Notes under the pieces: generated by a model
Seen by the model: the letters and a program-made list of their open reading frames with translations, nothing else
Databases searched by the model: none
What the model was told of the DNA's origin: nothing
DNA from: Sphingomonas donggukensis
GTDB lineage: Bacteria; Pseudomonadota; Alphaproteobacteria; Sphingomonadales; Sphingomonadaceae
Assembly (NCBI RefSeq): GCF_023674425.1
Contig: NZ_CP098401.1
Coordinates: 868,001 to 932,000 of the forward strand
DNA: 64,000 nucleotides
Reading direction: 5' to 3'
Shown: positions 26,901-36,690 of the stretch, piece by piece
Position numbering within the stretch: the first letter of the stretch is position 1
Layout of the letters: every line of letters starts with the position of its first letter
Made by a program: the position numbers and the translations under genes

Positions 26901-27424
26901 CACGATCGGGCGCGATGGTCGCCGCGCTGGTCGAGGATGCGCGCTGGCGCACCTCCGCGCGCGGCAAGCGGTACATGATGATGACGCTGAGCGATCAGTC
27001 GGGTCAGGTCCAGGCGACCTGCTTCGACGACGACGTCGCGGCGCTGCTGGAGGAGGCGTCGAAGGAAGGCGGCTGCGGGCTGTTGACGGTCGAGCTCGAT
27101 CGCCGTTCCGGCGAGGATACCGCGCGCGTAACCGTTCGCCGAATCGTGCCGCTCGAAGGACTGGCGACGACGACCCGCATGATGCTGACCGCCTCTATCG
27201 ACGATTCCGCGAGCGTCGCGGCGCTGGCAACGCTTCTTCACAAACACCGCGGCGGGCGCGGGGAGGTGCGGATTCGCGCCGCGTTCGACGGCGGCGAGGC
27301 CGAGGTTTTGCTCGGCCGCGACTTCCGCCTCGACTCCGAGCTTGCCGTCGCCATCGAGAATTTGCACGGTATCCGCGATTGCGCGCTCAAGGCCCAGGAA
27401 GAGAGGCTGGCGCTCGCCGGATAG
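23951..27424 (+). CDS. dnaE: DNA polymerase III subunit alpha
   Basis: Catalytic subunit of the replicative polymerase. At 1157 residues it is close to the E. coli enzyme's length. The N-terminal PHP domain starts FVPLRVFSSYTMLEGAI. The palm domain has GPGRGSGAGSAVAWAL near residue 358 and the catalytic aspartates in MPDFDIDFCETRRG near residue 398. A helix-hairpin-helix and an OB-fold region (GKRYMMMTLSDQSGQVQATC, about residue 1005) follow. The start is GTG 23951. As a standalone DnaE1-type enzyme it is the main replicase rather than an ImuB-linked DnaE2. Confidence 0.96.
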   Translation: MSHSAFVPLRVFSSYTMLEGAIDPKAIAKRAKELGFPAVALTDRNGLYAAMAFGDACKDAGVQPVIGTLLAVKRPVPDGVSAPIDWLALYAQDTTGYDNLCALVSMAHLGRPPEEDAHVTLETLAGHTDGLLALTAGGEGALARLLADDQVEAAAAYADRLQALFPERLYVEITRRLDAIEGRAEAKLIDLAYARDLPLIATNPCCFSEGGFHEAHDAMLCIANSTYVTSDDRPRSSPDAWMKPATEMRRLFEDLPEALTNTLVVAQRCAVAAPKRKPILPSLAGDIAGEAAMLRDQARVGLAARLDKAGIADDAAIETYRTRLEFELDVIIQMGFPGYFLIVADFITWAKDHDIPVGPGRGSGAGSAVAWALKITDLDPLKLGLLFERFLNPERVSMPDFDIDFCETRRGEVIRYVQERYGSDKVAQIITFGTMKARAVLKDTGRVLQMGYGQINRLAGLIPNHPTDPWTLTRALNGVSELAAEYKNHSDVRHLLDLAMKLEGLPRHSSTHAAGVVIGDRPLAELVPLYRDPRSDMPVTQFDMKYVEYAGLVKFDFLGLKTLSVLKKAVDMLAARGIDIDLDTLRWDDPAVYELLQRGDTVGVFQLESEGMRRTLSAVRPSNFGDIIALVSLYRPGPMDNIPSFGARKNGREDIVYPHALLEPILAETYGIFVYQEQVMQAAQVLAGYSLGGADMLRRAMGKKIKAEMDAQRAGFVEGCASVNGIGAVQANSLFDLIDKFAGYGFNKSHAAAYALLAYQTAWLKAHFPHEFFAASMCFDIHQTDKLAIFVDDMKRLGVQCLPPDMNASEAEFSVETAGDDFAVRYGLGALKGVGERAMEQVVAEREANGGFTSLDDMARRIDPRVVNKRQVETLAAAGAFDSIDHNRAGVFAAAETLLAVAARTQESRVSGQGGLFGEAEPGRTAIQLPKTARWSLMQRIEAEKEAFGFFFSGHPLDRYAHLARGQGARSIATLPEVPVAEGARSGAMVAALVEDARWRTSARGKRYMMMTLSDQSGQVQATCFDDDVAALLEEASKEGGCGLLTVELDRRSGEDTARVTVRRIVPLEGLATTTRMMLTASIDDSASVAALATLLHKHRGGRGEVRIRAAFDGGEAEVLLGRDFRLDSELAVAIENLHGIRDCALKAQEERLALAG

Positions 27425-27433
27425 GAGTGGGTG

Positions 27434-29038
27434 ATGCCGGAAATGCTAGAAGCGACGCCGAGCACGATGCAGGACATGGAGCTGCGCGTGCCGCGGCTGA
27501 TCGACCACGCCGCCCGCGAGCATGCCACGCGCGAGATCGTGACCAGATGGGCCGACGGGCGTGAGACGCGGACCGACTGGGGCGGCGTCCATCGCGACGC
27601 GCGGCGGCTGGCGCAGGCGCTCGAGCGCATGGGGATGAAGCCGGGCGACCGCATCGCCACCCTCGGCATGAACCACGTCGCGCACCTGATCGCGTGGTAT
27701 GGCGCGATCGGCATGGGCGGGGTGATCCACACCATCAACCCGCGGCTGTTCGACGAACAACTCGCCTTCATCGCCAACCATGCCGAGGACCGCGTGCTGT
27801 TCTACGACGCCGCCTTCGCGTCGATCGTCGAACGGATGCGCCCGCAGTGGACCACGATCGAGCATTTCGTCTGCTTCGACGACGGCGCGTTCGACGCGCT
27901 GCTGGACGCCGAGGACGGCGATTACGCTTGGGTCGAGGGACCGGAGCGTGAGCCGTGCATGCTCTGCTACACCAGCGGCACGACCGGTAATCCGAAGGGG
28001 GTGCTCTACACCCACCGTTCGACGATGATCCACGCGATGGCGGAATTGCAGCCCGCGGTGTTCGATCTCGATTCTACCGCGGTCGTCATGGCGATCGTGC
28101 CGATGTTCCACGCCGCCGCCTGGGGGTTGCCCTTCGCCGGTGCCGCGGCGGGCGTGAAGATCGTCTATTCCGCGGTCAACGAACCCGCTGTGCTGTGCGA
28201 CCTGATGAACCGGGAAAAGGTGACCCACTCCGCCGGCGTGCCGACCGTGTGGCTCGGCATGTTCCAGCACATGGACGCGACCGGCGATGCGCCGAAGCAC
28301 CTTCGCGTCGTTACCATCGGCGGATCGGCCGCTCCGCGCGCGATGATCGAGCGGATCATGCGGATGGGCGTCCGCGTCAACCACGCCTGGGGCATGACCG
28401 AAACCTCCCCGATCGGGACGATGGGCGCGCCCAGCCCCGACTGGGACGATTTGAGTTTCGACGAGCGCGTCGATGTGACCGTGAAGCAGGGCCGCGTACC
28501 GTTCGGAGTGGAACTGCGCATCGTCGATGACGCCGACGCCGTCCTGCCGCGCGACGGCGTCGCCTCTGGCCGGCTCCAGATCCGGGGCCCGTGGGTCGTG
28601 AAACGCTATTTCAAGGCCGACGCCGACGCGACCGATGCGGAGGGATGGTTCGACACCGGCGACGTCGCCGCGCTCCACCCCGACGGCACGATGCAGATCA
28701 CCGATCGGGCCAAGGACGTCATCAAGTCGGGCGGCGAGTGGATCAGTTCGGTCGAACTGGAAAACGCCGCGGTCGGCTGTGCCGGCGTGGCGGAGGCCGC
28801 GGCGATAGGCGTGTATCACCCGAAATGGGACGAGCGCCCGATCCTGCTGGTGGTGCGCAAGCCGGGCAGCGCGGTGACGCCAGACGAGATCGTCCAGCAC
28901 CTGACGCACCACGTCGCGAAATGGTGGTTGCCCGACGAGATCCTGTTCGTCGATGAACTCCCCCACACCGCGACCGGCAAGCTGCTGAAGACTGCGATCC
29001 GCCAGCAATACAAGGACTTCCGCCTGGCCGCAGCCTGA
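27434..29038 (+). CDS. Acyl-CoA synthetase (AMP-forming, fatty acid type)
   Basis: Activates a fatty or other carboxylic acid to its CoA thioester through an acyl-AMP. The 534-residue product has the AMP-binding P-loop [19 protein letters not shown] near residue 178, the adenine-site region [10 protein letters not shown] near residue 320, the hinge [15 protein letters not shown] near residue 425, and the catalytic Lys in [14 protein letters not shown] near the end. It resembles AlkK-like medium/long-chain enzymes; the true substrate is unknown. ATG 27434 is chosen over GTG 27431 because aggag (27423-27427) sits six bases before it. It stands upstream of the rut genes in the same direction. 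Confidence 0.92.
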   Translation: MPEMLEATPSTMQDMELRVPRLIDHAAREHATREIVTRWADGRETRTDWGGVHRDARRLAQALERMGMKPGDRIATLGMNHVAHLIAWYGAIGMGGVIHTINPRLFDEQLAFIANHAEDRVLFYDAAFASIVERMRPQWTTIEHFVCFDDGAFDALLDAEDGDYAWVEGPEREPCMLCYTSGTTGNPKGVLYTHRSTMIHAMAELQPAVFDLDSTAVVMAIVPMFHAAAWGLPFAGAAAGVKIVYSAVNEPAVLCDLMNREKVTHSAGVPTVWLGMFQHMDATGDAPKHLRVVTIGGSAAPRAMIERIMRMGVRVNHAWGMTETSPIGTMGAPSPDWDDLSFDERVDVTVKQGRVPFGVELRIVDDADAVLPRDGVASGRLQIRGPWVVKRYFKADADATDAEGWFDTGDVAALHPDGTMQITDRAKDVIKSGGEWISSVELENAAVGCAGVAEAAAIGVYHPKWDERPILLVVRKPGSAVTPDEIVQHLTHHVAKWWLPDEILFVDELPHTATGKLLKTAIRQQYKDFRLAAA

Positions 29039-29057
29039 GCAGGTGCGACGCCTCCGC

Positions 29058-29077
29058 CAAGGGGCTGCACCCCCTTG
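29058..29077 (+). terminator. Hairpin between acyl-CoA synthetase and rutB
   Basis: caagggg (29058-29064) pairs with ccccttg (29071-29077) around ctgcac. No T run follows, so this is only a possible terminator or attenuator separating the acyl-CoA synthetase from the rut genes. Confidence 0.3.
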
Positions 29078-29127
29078 CGTTGCCCAGCCCACCGGGGCAG
29101 CATGGTCGTTTACTCGACCGGAGGCTC

Positions 29128-29847
<720 letters not shown>

Positions 29848-29849
29848 CG

Positions 29850-30233
29850 ATGCCCTTCGAACCGATCAACCCGCCGCAATTCCCCACCCCGATCGCGCCC
29901 TATTCGGCGGGCGCGAAGGCGGGCAACACCGTCTACGTCTCGGGCGTGCTGGCGCTGGGAGAAGGCGGCAGCGTCCTCCACGTCGGCGACGCCGCGGCGC
30001 AGACTCGCCACGTCCTAGACGTCATCAAGACGACGCTGGAGGCCGCCGGCGCGACGATGGCCGACGTCGCGATGAACCACATCTTCTTGAAGGACCTGGC
30101 CGATTACGCCGCCTTCAACCAGGTCTATGCCGAGTATTTCCCGGGCGCGAAGCCCGCGCGCTACTGCATCAAATGCGATCTGGTGAAGCCCGATTGCCTG
30201 GTCGAGATCGCCTCGGTCGCGCACATTGGCTGA
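29850..30233 (+). CDS. rutC: Aminoacrylate deaminase RutC (RidA family)
   Basis: YjgF/RidA-fold protein that speeds deamination of aminoacrylate to malonic semialdehyde. The 127-residue product has [20 protein letters not shown] at the N-terminal strand, the RutC-specific [12 protein letters not shown], and a C-terminal [20 protein letters not shown] containing the conserved Arg and the active-site Cys pair. It overlaps rutD by eight bases. Confidence 0.93.
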   Translation: MPFEPINPPQFPTPIAPYSAGAKAGNTVYVSGVLALGEGGSVLHVGDAAAQTRHVLDVIKTTLEAAGATMADVAMNHIFLKDLADYAAFNQVYAEYFPGAKPARYCIKCDLVKPDCLVEIASVAHIG

Positions 30234-31011
30234 AGCCGCCGGCCTTTATTACGAGCTGCACGGGCCGGCGGATGCGCCGCCGCTGATCCTCTCGTCGGGG
30301 CTCGGCGGGTCAGCGAGCTATTGGATGCCGAACCTGCCCGCGCTCGCCGAGCATTTCCGCGTGCTGGTGTACGACCACCGCGGAACAGGACGCAGCGACC
30401 GCGTGCTGCCCGATACCGTCTCGGTCGATGACTTCGCCGACGACATGCTCGCGCTGATGGGCGCCGTCGGCTGGGAGAGGGCGAGCATCGTCGGCCACGC
30501 CGCGGGTGGCGTCGCTGGGCTCGCGCTGGCCGCAAAGGCGCCCGAGCGCCTCGACCGGCTGGTCGTGGTCAACGGCTGGGCAAAGGCCGATCCGCATTTC
30601 CTGCGCTGTTTCGAGGCCCGGCTGAACCTGCTGCGCCATTCCGGCGTCGAGGCGTTCCTGCGCGCGCAGCCGATCTTCCTCTACCCGGCCGAGTGGATCA
30701 GTTTCCACACCGCCGAACTCGATGCCGAACTCCCGCATCAGATCGCCGCGTTTCCGGGTGTGGCGACGATGGAGAAGCGGATTGCCGCGCTCGCTGCGTT
30801 CGACATTTCGAAGGAGATCCTCGCGTTGCGTGGGTCGATCCTCGCCCTCTCTACCGGCGACGACATGCTTGTGCCCTGGATGTGTACGCAAGCGCTTGGA
30901 GAGATGAATCCACGCATCACGCAGGAACATATGCCGTGGGGCGGTCACGCCTGCAACGTGACCGATCCCGTGACCTTCAACGCGATCGTCCTCGATTTCC
31001 TCAGGAGTTGA
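30226..31011 (+). CDS. rutD: RutD, putative aminoacrylate hydrolase
   Basis: Alpha/beta-hydrolase-fold protein of the Rut pathway, suggested to hasten aminoacrylate breakdown. The 261-residue product has [15 protein letters not shown] at the oxyanion loop, [11 protein letters not shown], and [19 protein letters not shown] at the C-terminus, all RutD-like. At the nucleophile elbow it has VGHAAGG, with Ala where hydrolases have Ser. E. coli RutD also lacks Ser there, so this is a family trait. The start is TTG 30226, within the end of rutC. Confidence 0.92.
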   Translation: MAEAAGLYYELHGPADAPPLILSSGLGGSASYWMPNLPALAEHFRVLVYDHRGTGRSDRVLPDTVSVDDFADDMLALMGAVGWERASIVGHAAGGVAGLALAAKAPERLDRLVVVNGWAKADPHFLRCFEARLNLLRHSGVEAFLRAQPIFLYPAEWISFHTAELDAELPHQIAAFPGVATMEKRIAALAAFDISKEILALRGSILALSTGDDMLVPWMCTQALGEMNPRITQEHMPWGGHACNVTDPVTFNAIVLDFLRS

Positions 31012-31016
31012 ACCCC

Positions 31017-32075
31017 ATGCAAGTCGGCGTCTTCGTTCCCATCAACAACAACGGCTGGCTGATTTCGGAGAACGCGCCGCAGTACAAGCCGAGCTTCGAC
31101 ATGAACAAGGCGATCGCGCAGAAGGCGGAGGAGCATGGCCTCGACTTCCTGCTGTCGATGATAAAGCTGCGCGGGTTCGGGGGTAAGACCGAATTCTGGG
31201 AATATGGCCTCGAAAGCTTCACGCTCATGGCCGGGCTCGCCGCGGTGACCGAAAAGATCAAGATCTACGCGACGTGCCCGACGCTCGTCATCCCGCCCGC
31301 CTTTGCTGCGCGCATGTGCAACACGATCGATTCGATCAGCCACGGGCGCTTTGGCCTCAACCTCATCACCGGCTGGCAGAAGCCTGAATACAGCCAGATG
31401 GGGATGTGGCCGGGTGAGGAGCATTTCCGCAACCGCTACAAGATGCTCGACGAATACGCCCACATCCTGCGCGACCTGTGGGAAACCGGGCGTAGCGACC
31501 TGAAGGGCGACTATTACCAGATGGACGACTGCCTCGTCCGCCCGCAGCCACAAGGCGACATGAAGATCATCTGCGCGGGCTCGTCGGACGAGGGCCTCGC
31601 CTTCTCGGCCAAATGGGCGGACTACGCCTTCTGTCTGGGGAAGGGCGTGAACACCCCGACCGCGTTTGCCTTCAACAACGAACGCCTGGCCGCCGCCACC
31701 GCCAAGACCGGGCGCGACGTCAGCGTCTTCGTTCTGGTCATGATCATCGCCGCCGAAACCGACGAAGAGGCTCACGCCAAGTGGAAATCGTACAACGACG
31801 GCGTCGACCATGAGGCGATCGCGTGGCTCGCCAACCAGGGCGCCGCCGACAAGGTCAACGCCACTACCAACGTCCGCCAGCTCGCCGCTCCGGAAGGCGC
31901 GGTGAACATCAACATGGGCACGCTGGTCGGCAGCTACGAAAGCGTCGCGCGGATGCTCGACGAGATGGCCGAGGTGCCGAACACCGGCGGCGTCCTGCTG
32001 ACGTTCGACGATTTCCTGGAGGGGGTGGAGAATTTTGGGACGCGCATTCAGCCGTTGATGAAGAGCCGGGCTTGA
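31017..32075 (+). CDS. rutA: Pyrimidine monooxygenase RutA
   Basis: Flavin-dependent luciferase-like monooxygenase that opens the uracil ring at N3-C4. The 352-residue product has the family start [17 protein letters not shown], the flavin-pocket region [28 protein letters not shown] near residue 110, and [18 protein letters not shown] near residue 183. aggag at 31003-31007 precedes the ATG. It needs reduced flavin from a reductase (RutF); no rutF, rutE or transporter rutG is adjacent. Gene order here is B-C-D-A. Confidence 0.94.
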   Translation: MQVGVFVPINNNGWLISENAPQYKPSFDMNKAIAQKAEEHGLDFLLSMIKLRGFGGKTEFWEYGLESFTLMAGLAAVTEKIKIYATCPTLVIPPAFAARMCNTIDSISHGRFGLNLITGWQKPEYSQMGMWPGEEHFRNRYKMLDEYAHILRDLWETGRSDLKGDYYQMDDCLVRPQPQGDMKIICAGSSDEGLAFSAKWADYAFCLGKGVNTPTAFAFNNERLAAATAKTGRDVSVFVLVMIIAAETDEEAHAKWKSYNDGVDHEAIAWLANQGAADKVNATTNVRQLAAPEGAVNINMGTLVGSYESVARMLDEMAEVPNTGGVLLTFDDFLEGVENFGTRIQPLMKSRA

Positions 32076-32093
32076 GCGGCTTAGGCACGCGCG

Positions 32094-32651
32094 ATGACGA
32101 AGCAGGCTGAGTTGGTCGCGCGACTATACAAGCGCCTGTATGACAAACCTCTAATTCGCAACGATCTCCGCGGTGAACTCGTTGAGGAAATGGTGGCCAT
32201 CGCGCTTGAGCCGGAATGGGTATCCTGCGGCGATGACTGGGGAGCATCGGATCTACGGCACGTAGAATCTGGCCTGCGTATGCAGGTTAAGCAGTCTGCC
32301 GCCCTTCAGACATGGCATAGGGATGGCTTCAGCAAGTCTTCACCCCGATTCTCGATCAAGCAAAAGACCGGATCTTGGGTGGCTTCGACGTGGACCGCGC
32401 ACATTTGGCGAAATGCGGAGATTTTTGTATTTGGTTGGCATCCGCTATCGGACAAGGACTGCGATCACCGCGATCCCGAACAATGGGAATTCTACGTCGT
32501 TGAAGAAAGCGCCCTTCCTTCAACACAAAGTATTTCCTTGGCCACGCTTAAGAAACTGTCCTCCGCAACCACCATCGATCGTCTGCGCTCGACCGTCGAA
32601 TACATGATGCCGCCTAAAACAATTCCCCCTGCAGCCCCCTTGGTGCCCTGA
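32094..32651 (+). CDS. PD-(D/E)XK-like protein of unknown function
   Basis: A 185-residue protein I do not recognise by name. The N-terminal half has DLRGELVEEMVAIALEPEW, then DDWGASDLRHVESGLRMQVK, where Glu, Asp and QxK are arranged like a PD-(D/E)XK nuclease core (E...D...(E/Q)xK). The middle is Trp-rich (STWTAHIWRNAEIFVFGWHP), as in some restriction-endonuclease-like folds. Its base composition is clearly less GC-rich than neighbours (one sampled 60-base row near the 3' end is about half G+C), with AT-ending codons, suggesting acquisition. Its 3' end overlaps the converging radical SAM gene by 38 bases. No partner methyltransferase is seen. Confidence 0.7.
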   Translation: MTKQAELVARLYKRLYDKPLIRNDLRGELVEEMVAIALEPEWVSCGDDWGASDLRHVESGLRMQVKQSAALQTWHRDGFSKSSPRFSIKQKTGSWVASTWTAHIWRNAEIFVFGWHPLSDKDCDHRDPEQWEFYVVEESALPSTQSISLATLKKLSSATTIDRLRSTVEYMMPPKTIPPAAPLVP

Positions 32652-33690
32652 ACAGATCGGTCCGAAGTACCTGCCGTTCGCCGTTCAGACCGTGCTTGCG
32701 GCAGGCGATGTGGAAGCGGGTGCGGAGTAGGTCGGCCCAGGGGCCGCTGCCTTTCATGCGCGTGAAGAAATTGGGGTCGTTGCGCTTGCCGTCGCGCAGG
32801 GACGCAATCGTTGCCATCACCTTGGCCTTGCGATCCGGGAAATGCGTGTCGAGCCACGCCTCGAACAGCGGGGCGACTTCCCACGGCAGGCGCACCGGGA
32901 TGAAGGATGCGGCATAGGCGCCGGCCTCCGCACCGCGCTCGATCAGATGTTCGAGTTCGTGGTCGGTGATCGCGGGGATGACGGGCGATATCGACAGGTG
33001 CACAGGGATGCCCGCATCGGCCAGCTTGCGGATCGCGGCCAGCCGCCGCTCAGGCGTCGGCGCGCGCGGTTCGACCGTCATCGCGACGCGGGGGTCGAGC
33101 GATGTCACCGATACCATGACGGCGGCCAGTCCCCTGGCGGCCATCGGCGCGAGCAGATCGATGTCGCGCGTCACGCGGTCCGACTTGGTGGTGATGGTGA
33201 TCGGGTGGTCGTGTTCGGCCAGCACCTCGATACACGCCCGCGTGATCCGCCAGTCGCTCTCGATCGGTTGATAGGGGTCGGTGTTGGTGCCGAACGCGAT
33301 CGGCTTGCAGACATATCCCGGCTTCGCGAGTTCGGCGCGCAGCAGGTCGGGCGCGCTCGGCTTGGCGAACAGCCTCGTCTCGAAATCCAGCCCTGGCGAC
33401 AGGTCGTGGAAGGCGTGGCTCGGTCGCGCGAAACAGTAGATGCAGCCGTGCTCGCAGCCGCGGTACGGATTAATCGAGCGGTCGAAGGGTACGTCGGGCG
33501 ACTGGTTGCGCGCGATGATCGTGCGCGGCTGTTCGACCGTCACCGTGGTGCGCAGCGGTGGCGGCACTTCGTCCAGCGCCGCGCGCTCGTCCAGCCAGTC
33601 GCCATCGACCGCGCGCTCGGGGAGGTTGAAGCGCGTGCTCTCGCGATTTTCGGTCGCGCCGCGGACGGCTCGGGGCTTGGCGGTTGCCAT
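32614..33690 (-). CDS. PA0069-family radical SAM protein
   Basis: A 358-residue radical SAM protein of the SplB-related group (often annotated PA0069 family); the reaction is unknown. The cluster motif is GCEHGCIYCFARP near residue 94 (CxxxCxxC). It is preceded by SINPYRGC and followed by GTNTDPYQPIE, ITTKSDRVTRDIDLL and VHLSISPVIPAITDHE, all characteristic. ATG 33690 (MATAKPRAVRGATENRES) gives the family start. It converges on and overlaps the PD-(D/E)XK-like gene. Confidence 0.9.
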   Translation of the reverse strand: MATAKPRAVRGATENRESTRFNLPERAVDGDWLDERAALDEVPPPLRTTVTVEQPRTIIARNQSPDVPFDRSINPYRGCEHGCIYCFARPSHAFHDLSPGLDFETRLFAKPSAPDLLRAELAKPGYVCKPIAFGTNTDPYQPIESDWRITRACIEVLAEHDHPITITTKSDRVTRDIDLLAPMAARGLAAVMVSVTSLDPRVAMTVEPRAPTPERRLAAIRKLADAGIPVHLSISPVIPAITDHELEHLIERGAEAGAYAASFIPVRLPWEVAPLFEAWLDTHFPDRKAKVMATIASLRDGKRNDPNFFTRMKGSGPWADLLRTRFHIACRKHGLNGERQVLRTDLFRAPRGLQGELF

Positions 33691-33804
33691 CGCCGCATTG
33701 TAATGGGACGACGAGAACACAGCAAGAACGATTGATCGCGAGATTTCCGTCGACGGCGACAGGATTGCGCGGCAAACTCCTGCAAACATTCGGGGGGAAG
33801 CGCG

Positions 33805-34332
33805 ATGCGAACGGTGGTGAGGGCGGTGATTGCGGGCATGGCGGCGATGGCGGCGGCGGTCGCGCAACCGGCGCTGGCGCAGGACAAATTGTTCGACGCG
33901 ACCGACCCGGCGACGCTGACCGAAGCGATGAAGACCGCGGGGTTCAAGGCCGAGCTGAAGACCAACGACAAGGGCGAGCCCTATATCAACAGCGCGGCGA
34001 ACGGATCGCCGTTCACAATCGAATTCTACGGGTGCGAGAAGGCGAAGGCGTGCCCGTCGTTCCAGTTCTACGCCTGGTACAAGAAGGATCCGCTCTACAC
34101 GCTGGCGCTGGTCAACGAGTGGAACGCGGCCAAGCGGTTTCTTAAGCTGCGGATCGACACCGACGGCGACCTGGCGATGTCGATGGACGTGACCTCGGTC
34201 GGGAAGCTGACACAAGCGAATTTCGCCGACTGGGTCGACTGGTATCAGGTGATGGACAGCGAGCTCGACAAGTTCCTGACCGAGAAGCGCGCGGCGGCGG
34301 GCAAGGCGGCGCCGGCACCCGCAAAGAAATAG
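33805..34332 (+). CDS. Secreted YbjN-domain protein
   Basis: A 175-residue protein with a signal peptide (MRTVVRAVIAGMAAMAAAVAQPALA, cleavage probably after ALA at residue 25). One YbjN-like domain follows: DPATLTEAMKTAGFKAELK, YINSAANGSPFTIEFYGC, LYTLALVNEWNAAKRFLKLR. The C-terminus is Lys/Ala/Pro-rich. YbjN proteins are chaperone-like or regulatory in some bacteria; the periplasmic role here is unknown. It ends one base from the converging moaB-like gene. Confidence 0.85.
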   Translation: MRTVVRAVIAGMAAMAAAVAQPALAQDKLFDATDPATLTEAMKTAGFKAELKTNDKGEPYINSAANGSPFTIEFYGCEKAKACPSFQFYAWYKKDPLYTLALVNEWNAAKRFLKLRIDTDGDLAMSMDVTSVGKLTQANFADWVDWYQVMDSELDKFLTEKRAAAGKAAPAPAKK

Positions 34333-34333
34333 C

Positions 34334-34861
34334 TCATCGTTCGGTCAGGCGCGGCATCAGCTCGACGAAATTGCAGGGGCGGTGGCGGATGTCGAGCTGG
34401 CTGGCGAGGATGCCGTCCCACGCGTCCTTCACCGCGCCGGTCGATCCGGGCAGCGCGAAGATATAGGTGCCGCGCGCGACGCAGGCGGCGGCGCGCGACT
34501 GTATCGTCGAGGTGCCGATCGTCGCGTAGCTGAGCCAGCGGAAGAGCTCGCCGAAGCCGGGGATCATCTTGTCGGCGACCGCCTCCAGCGCCTCGGGCGT
34601 CACGTCGCGGCCCGTCACGCCGGTGCCGCCGGTGGTAATGACGCAGTCGACCGCGGGATCGTCGATCCATGTGGCAAGCTGTTCGACGATCGCGTCGGTG
34701 TCGTCGCGCAGGATCGCGCGGTCGGCGAGTTCGTGGCCCGCCGCGGTCAGCCGCTCGACCAGCGTGTCACCCGACCGATCGTCGGCGGCGCCGCGCGTGT
34801 CCGACACGGTCAGCACCGCGATGCGCACCGCGCGGAACGCGATGCTCTCATCGATCGGCAT
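34334..34861 (-). CDS. moaB: MoaB-type molybdenum cofactor protein
   Basis: MogA/MoaB-family molybdopterin adenylyltransferase-like protein of 175 residues. It has [20 protein letters not shown] near residue 16, the binding loop [20 protein letters not shown] near residue 76, and [18 protein letters not shown] near residue 140. Whether it adenylates molybdopterin or is a MoaB paralogue of unclear activity cannot be told. It begins five bases after the lytic transglycosylase stop. Confidence 0.9.
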   Translation of the reverse strand: MPIDESIAFRAVRIAVLTVSDTRGAADDRSGDTLVERLTAAGHELADRAILRDDTDAIVEQLATWIDDPAVDCVITTGGTGVTGRDVTPEALEAVADKMIPGFGELFRWLSYATIGTSTIQSRAAACVARGTYIFALPGSTGAVKDAWDGILASQLDIRHRPCNFVELMPRLTER

Positions 34862-34866
34862 GCTCG

Positions 34867-36690
34867 TCAGTTCGCGCGGGTGATGGCGTTGGCGATGCCG
34901 GACACCGTCATCCGCACCGCGCCGGCGCCGGTCATCCCCGGGAATTTCGGCCACAACCCCTGCGACAGCGCCGCGCGGCTGGTCGATGCCTTGCCGGCCT
35001 GGCCTTCGTACATCCAGTAGTTGCGCAGCACCGTCATCACGTATCCGCGCGTCTCCCAATAGGGAATGCTCTCGATATACAGCAGCGGATCGCCGCCGTC
35101 GCGGGCGCGGGCGTTCCACACGCTGACCGGCAGCGGCCCGGCATTGTAGGCGGCGATAACCTTCGGCAGCAGCCCGCCCGTCGCCGGCTGATCGCGCAGC
35201 TTCTCGAGATAGCTTTGCCCGACCTCGATGTTGGTGGACGGGCGCGTGAGCGCGGTGCGGTCGATCGCGGACAGCCCGCGCTGGCGCGCGATGTCGGTCG
35301 CCGCGGCCGGCATGATCTGCATCAGGCCGTAGGCGCCCGCCGGGCTGACGACGCCGATGCGGAAGCGCGATTCCTGGAGCGTGTGGGCGTACACCAGCGC
35401 CTTGTCGACGCGCCAGCCGCCGTCGGGCGTCCAGTTCGGCGTCGGGTAGCGCGATGCCATCGTCGGTGCCGCCCCTTGCGGGCAATTGTGCGACAGCCAC
35501 AGCTGCGTCGCCGGCAGGTCGAGCCGACCGGCGAGGCGGGTCAGTGCCGGAAATTCGCTGCGGTCGCCGATCTTCGCCTGCTGGCGGAGAACCTCGTCGG
35601 CCAGATCGGTCTCGCCGATCTCGACGAGCGCGGCGGCGACGCGGACGTTGGGGCGGCGCGCCAGATCGCGCCAGTCGTCGGCCACGGTCTTTTCGCCCGC
35701 CGCCGTGATCGGCGTGGTCACCCCCAGCTGCTGACGCGCAAGCTGGCCGTAGAAGGTCTCGGGGAATTGCGCGGCATTCTGCAACCGCGCCTGCACGAGA
35801 TCGGGACGGCCCGACGCCATGTCGGCGCGAGACGCCCAGTAGAGCCCCGCGGCGCGCAGGTCGGCGTCGGACGCACGGCGCGCGACGCTGGCGAAGGATG
35901 CGCCTGCGCCTGCATAATCCTTGGCACGCCAGGCCGAGAGGCCCGCGACCCAATCGGCCTGCGCCGCCCATTCGCCACTGCCGGCCTGCGCCAGCGCCGC
36001 TACCCGGCGCGCCGAGGCGTCGTTCCCGTCGACATAATGGATCCACGCGACCCGCTGACGCCATTCGACCAGCGCCTCGGGCGTCAGCAGAGCGGCCTTG
36101 CTCTCGACCAGCGCCTCGGCCTCGGCACCGCGGTCATCCTTGATGAGCGGCTGCATCAGCACGGCTAGGTCCGCCGAGGCGGCGTCGCTCTTGATCGCGG
36201 CGGCGCGCTGGCGGTTGGGAGCGCCATCATACCAGATCAGCCGCTGTTCGGCGGGCAGACTCGGCAGCATCTCGGCACCGCGCGACTTGGCGAGCTTGGC
36301 CAGTTGCGCCGCCTGCGGCAGTTCGGGTGCCTCGGTCAGCACCGCCATCAGCGGCTCCAGCGCGACCTTGGGTGAGCCCTTGGCCGTGAACATCTCGGCA
36401 CGGGCGAGGGCGTGGAGCGGCCCCGGCTTCATCGCATCGAGCTGCAACTGCGCATCGGTCCAATTGCCGGCCCGGATGCTGGCGAAGACGCCACGGTAGG
36501 CCGCGCGCTGGTCGCCATCGAGCTGGTCGGGGATGCCGTCACCACGCGGCGCGGCGGAACTGGTCGGGAAACGCTGGTCCGGGTCGGCGGTGGCAGGAGT
36601 TGCGGCGGTCGGCGGAGCCGCCCCGTCTGCGGCATGGGCCGCCACCGGCACGGCAGTGGCTAGCAAAGCGAGCACGAACGCGGAGCGCAT
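34867..36690 (-). CDS. Soluble lytic murein transglycosylase (Slt type)
   Basis: Periplasmic exolytic transglycosylase that cleaves peptidoglycan glycan chains. The 607-residue product has a signal peptide ([20 protein letters not shown]), a long Ala-rich superhelical U-domain (about residues 50-430), and a C-terminal SLT domain. The catalytic Glu lies in [20 protein letters not shown], followed by [10 protein letters not shown] and VIAAYNAGP. Its start overlaps the stop of the UDG-like gene by one base. Confidence 0.93.
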   Translation of the reverse strand: MRSAFVLALLATAVPVAAHAADGAAPPTAATPATADPDQRFPTSSAAPRGDGIPDQLDGDQRAAYRGVFASIRAGNWTDAQLQLDAMKPGPLHALARAEMFTAKGSPKVALEPLMAVLTEAPELPQAAQLAKLAKSRGAEMLPSLPAEQRLIWYDGAPNRQRAAAIKSDAASADLAVLMQPLIKDDRGAEAEALVESKAALLTPEALVEWRQRVAWIHYVDGNDASARRVAALAQAGSGEWAAQADWVAGLSAWRAKDYAGAGASFASVARRASDADLRAAGLYWASRADMASGRPDLVQARLQNAAQFPETFYGQLARQQLGVTTPITAAGEKTVADDWRDLARRPNVRVAAALVEIGETDLADEVLRQQAKIGDRSEFPALTRLAGRLDLPATQLWLSHNCPQGAAPTMASRYPTPNWTPDGGWRVDKALVYAHTLQESRFRIGVVSPAGAYGLMQIMPAAATDIARQRGLSAIDRTALTRPSTNIEVGQSYLEKLRDQPATGGLLPKVIAAYNAGPLPVSVWNARARDGGDPLLYIESIPYWETRGYVMTVLRNYWMYEGQAGKASTSRAALSQGLWPKFPGMTGAGAVRMTVSGIANAITRAN

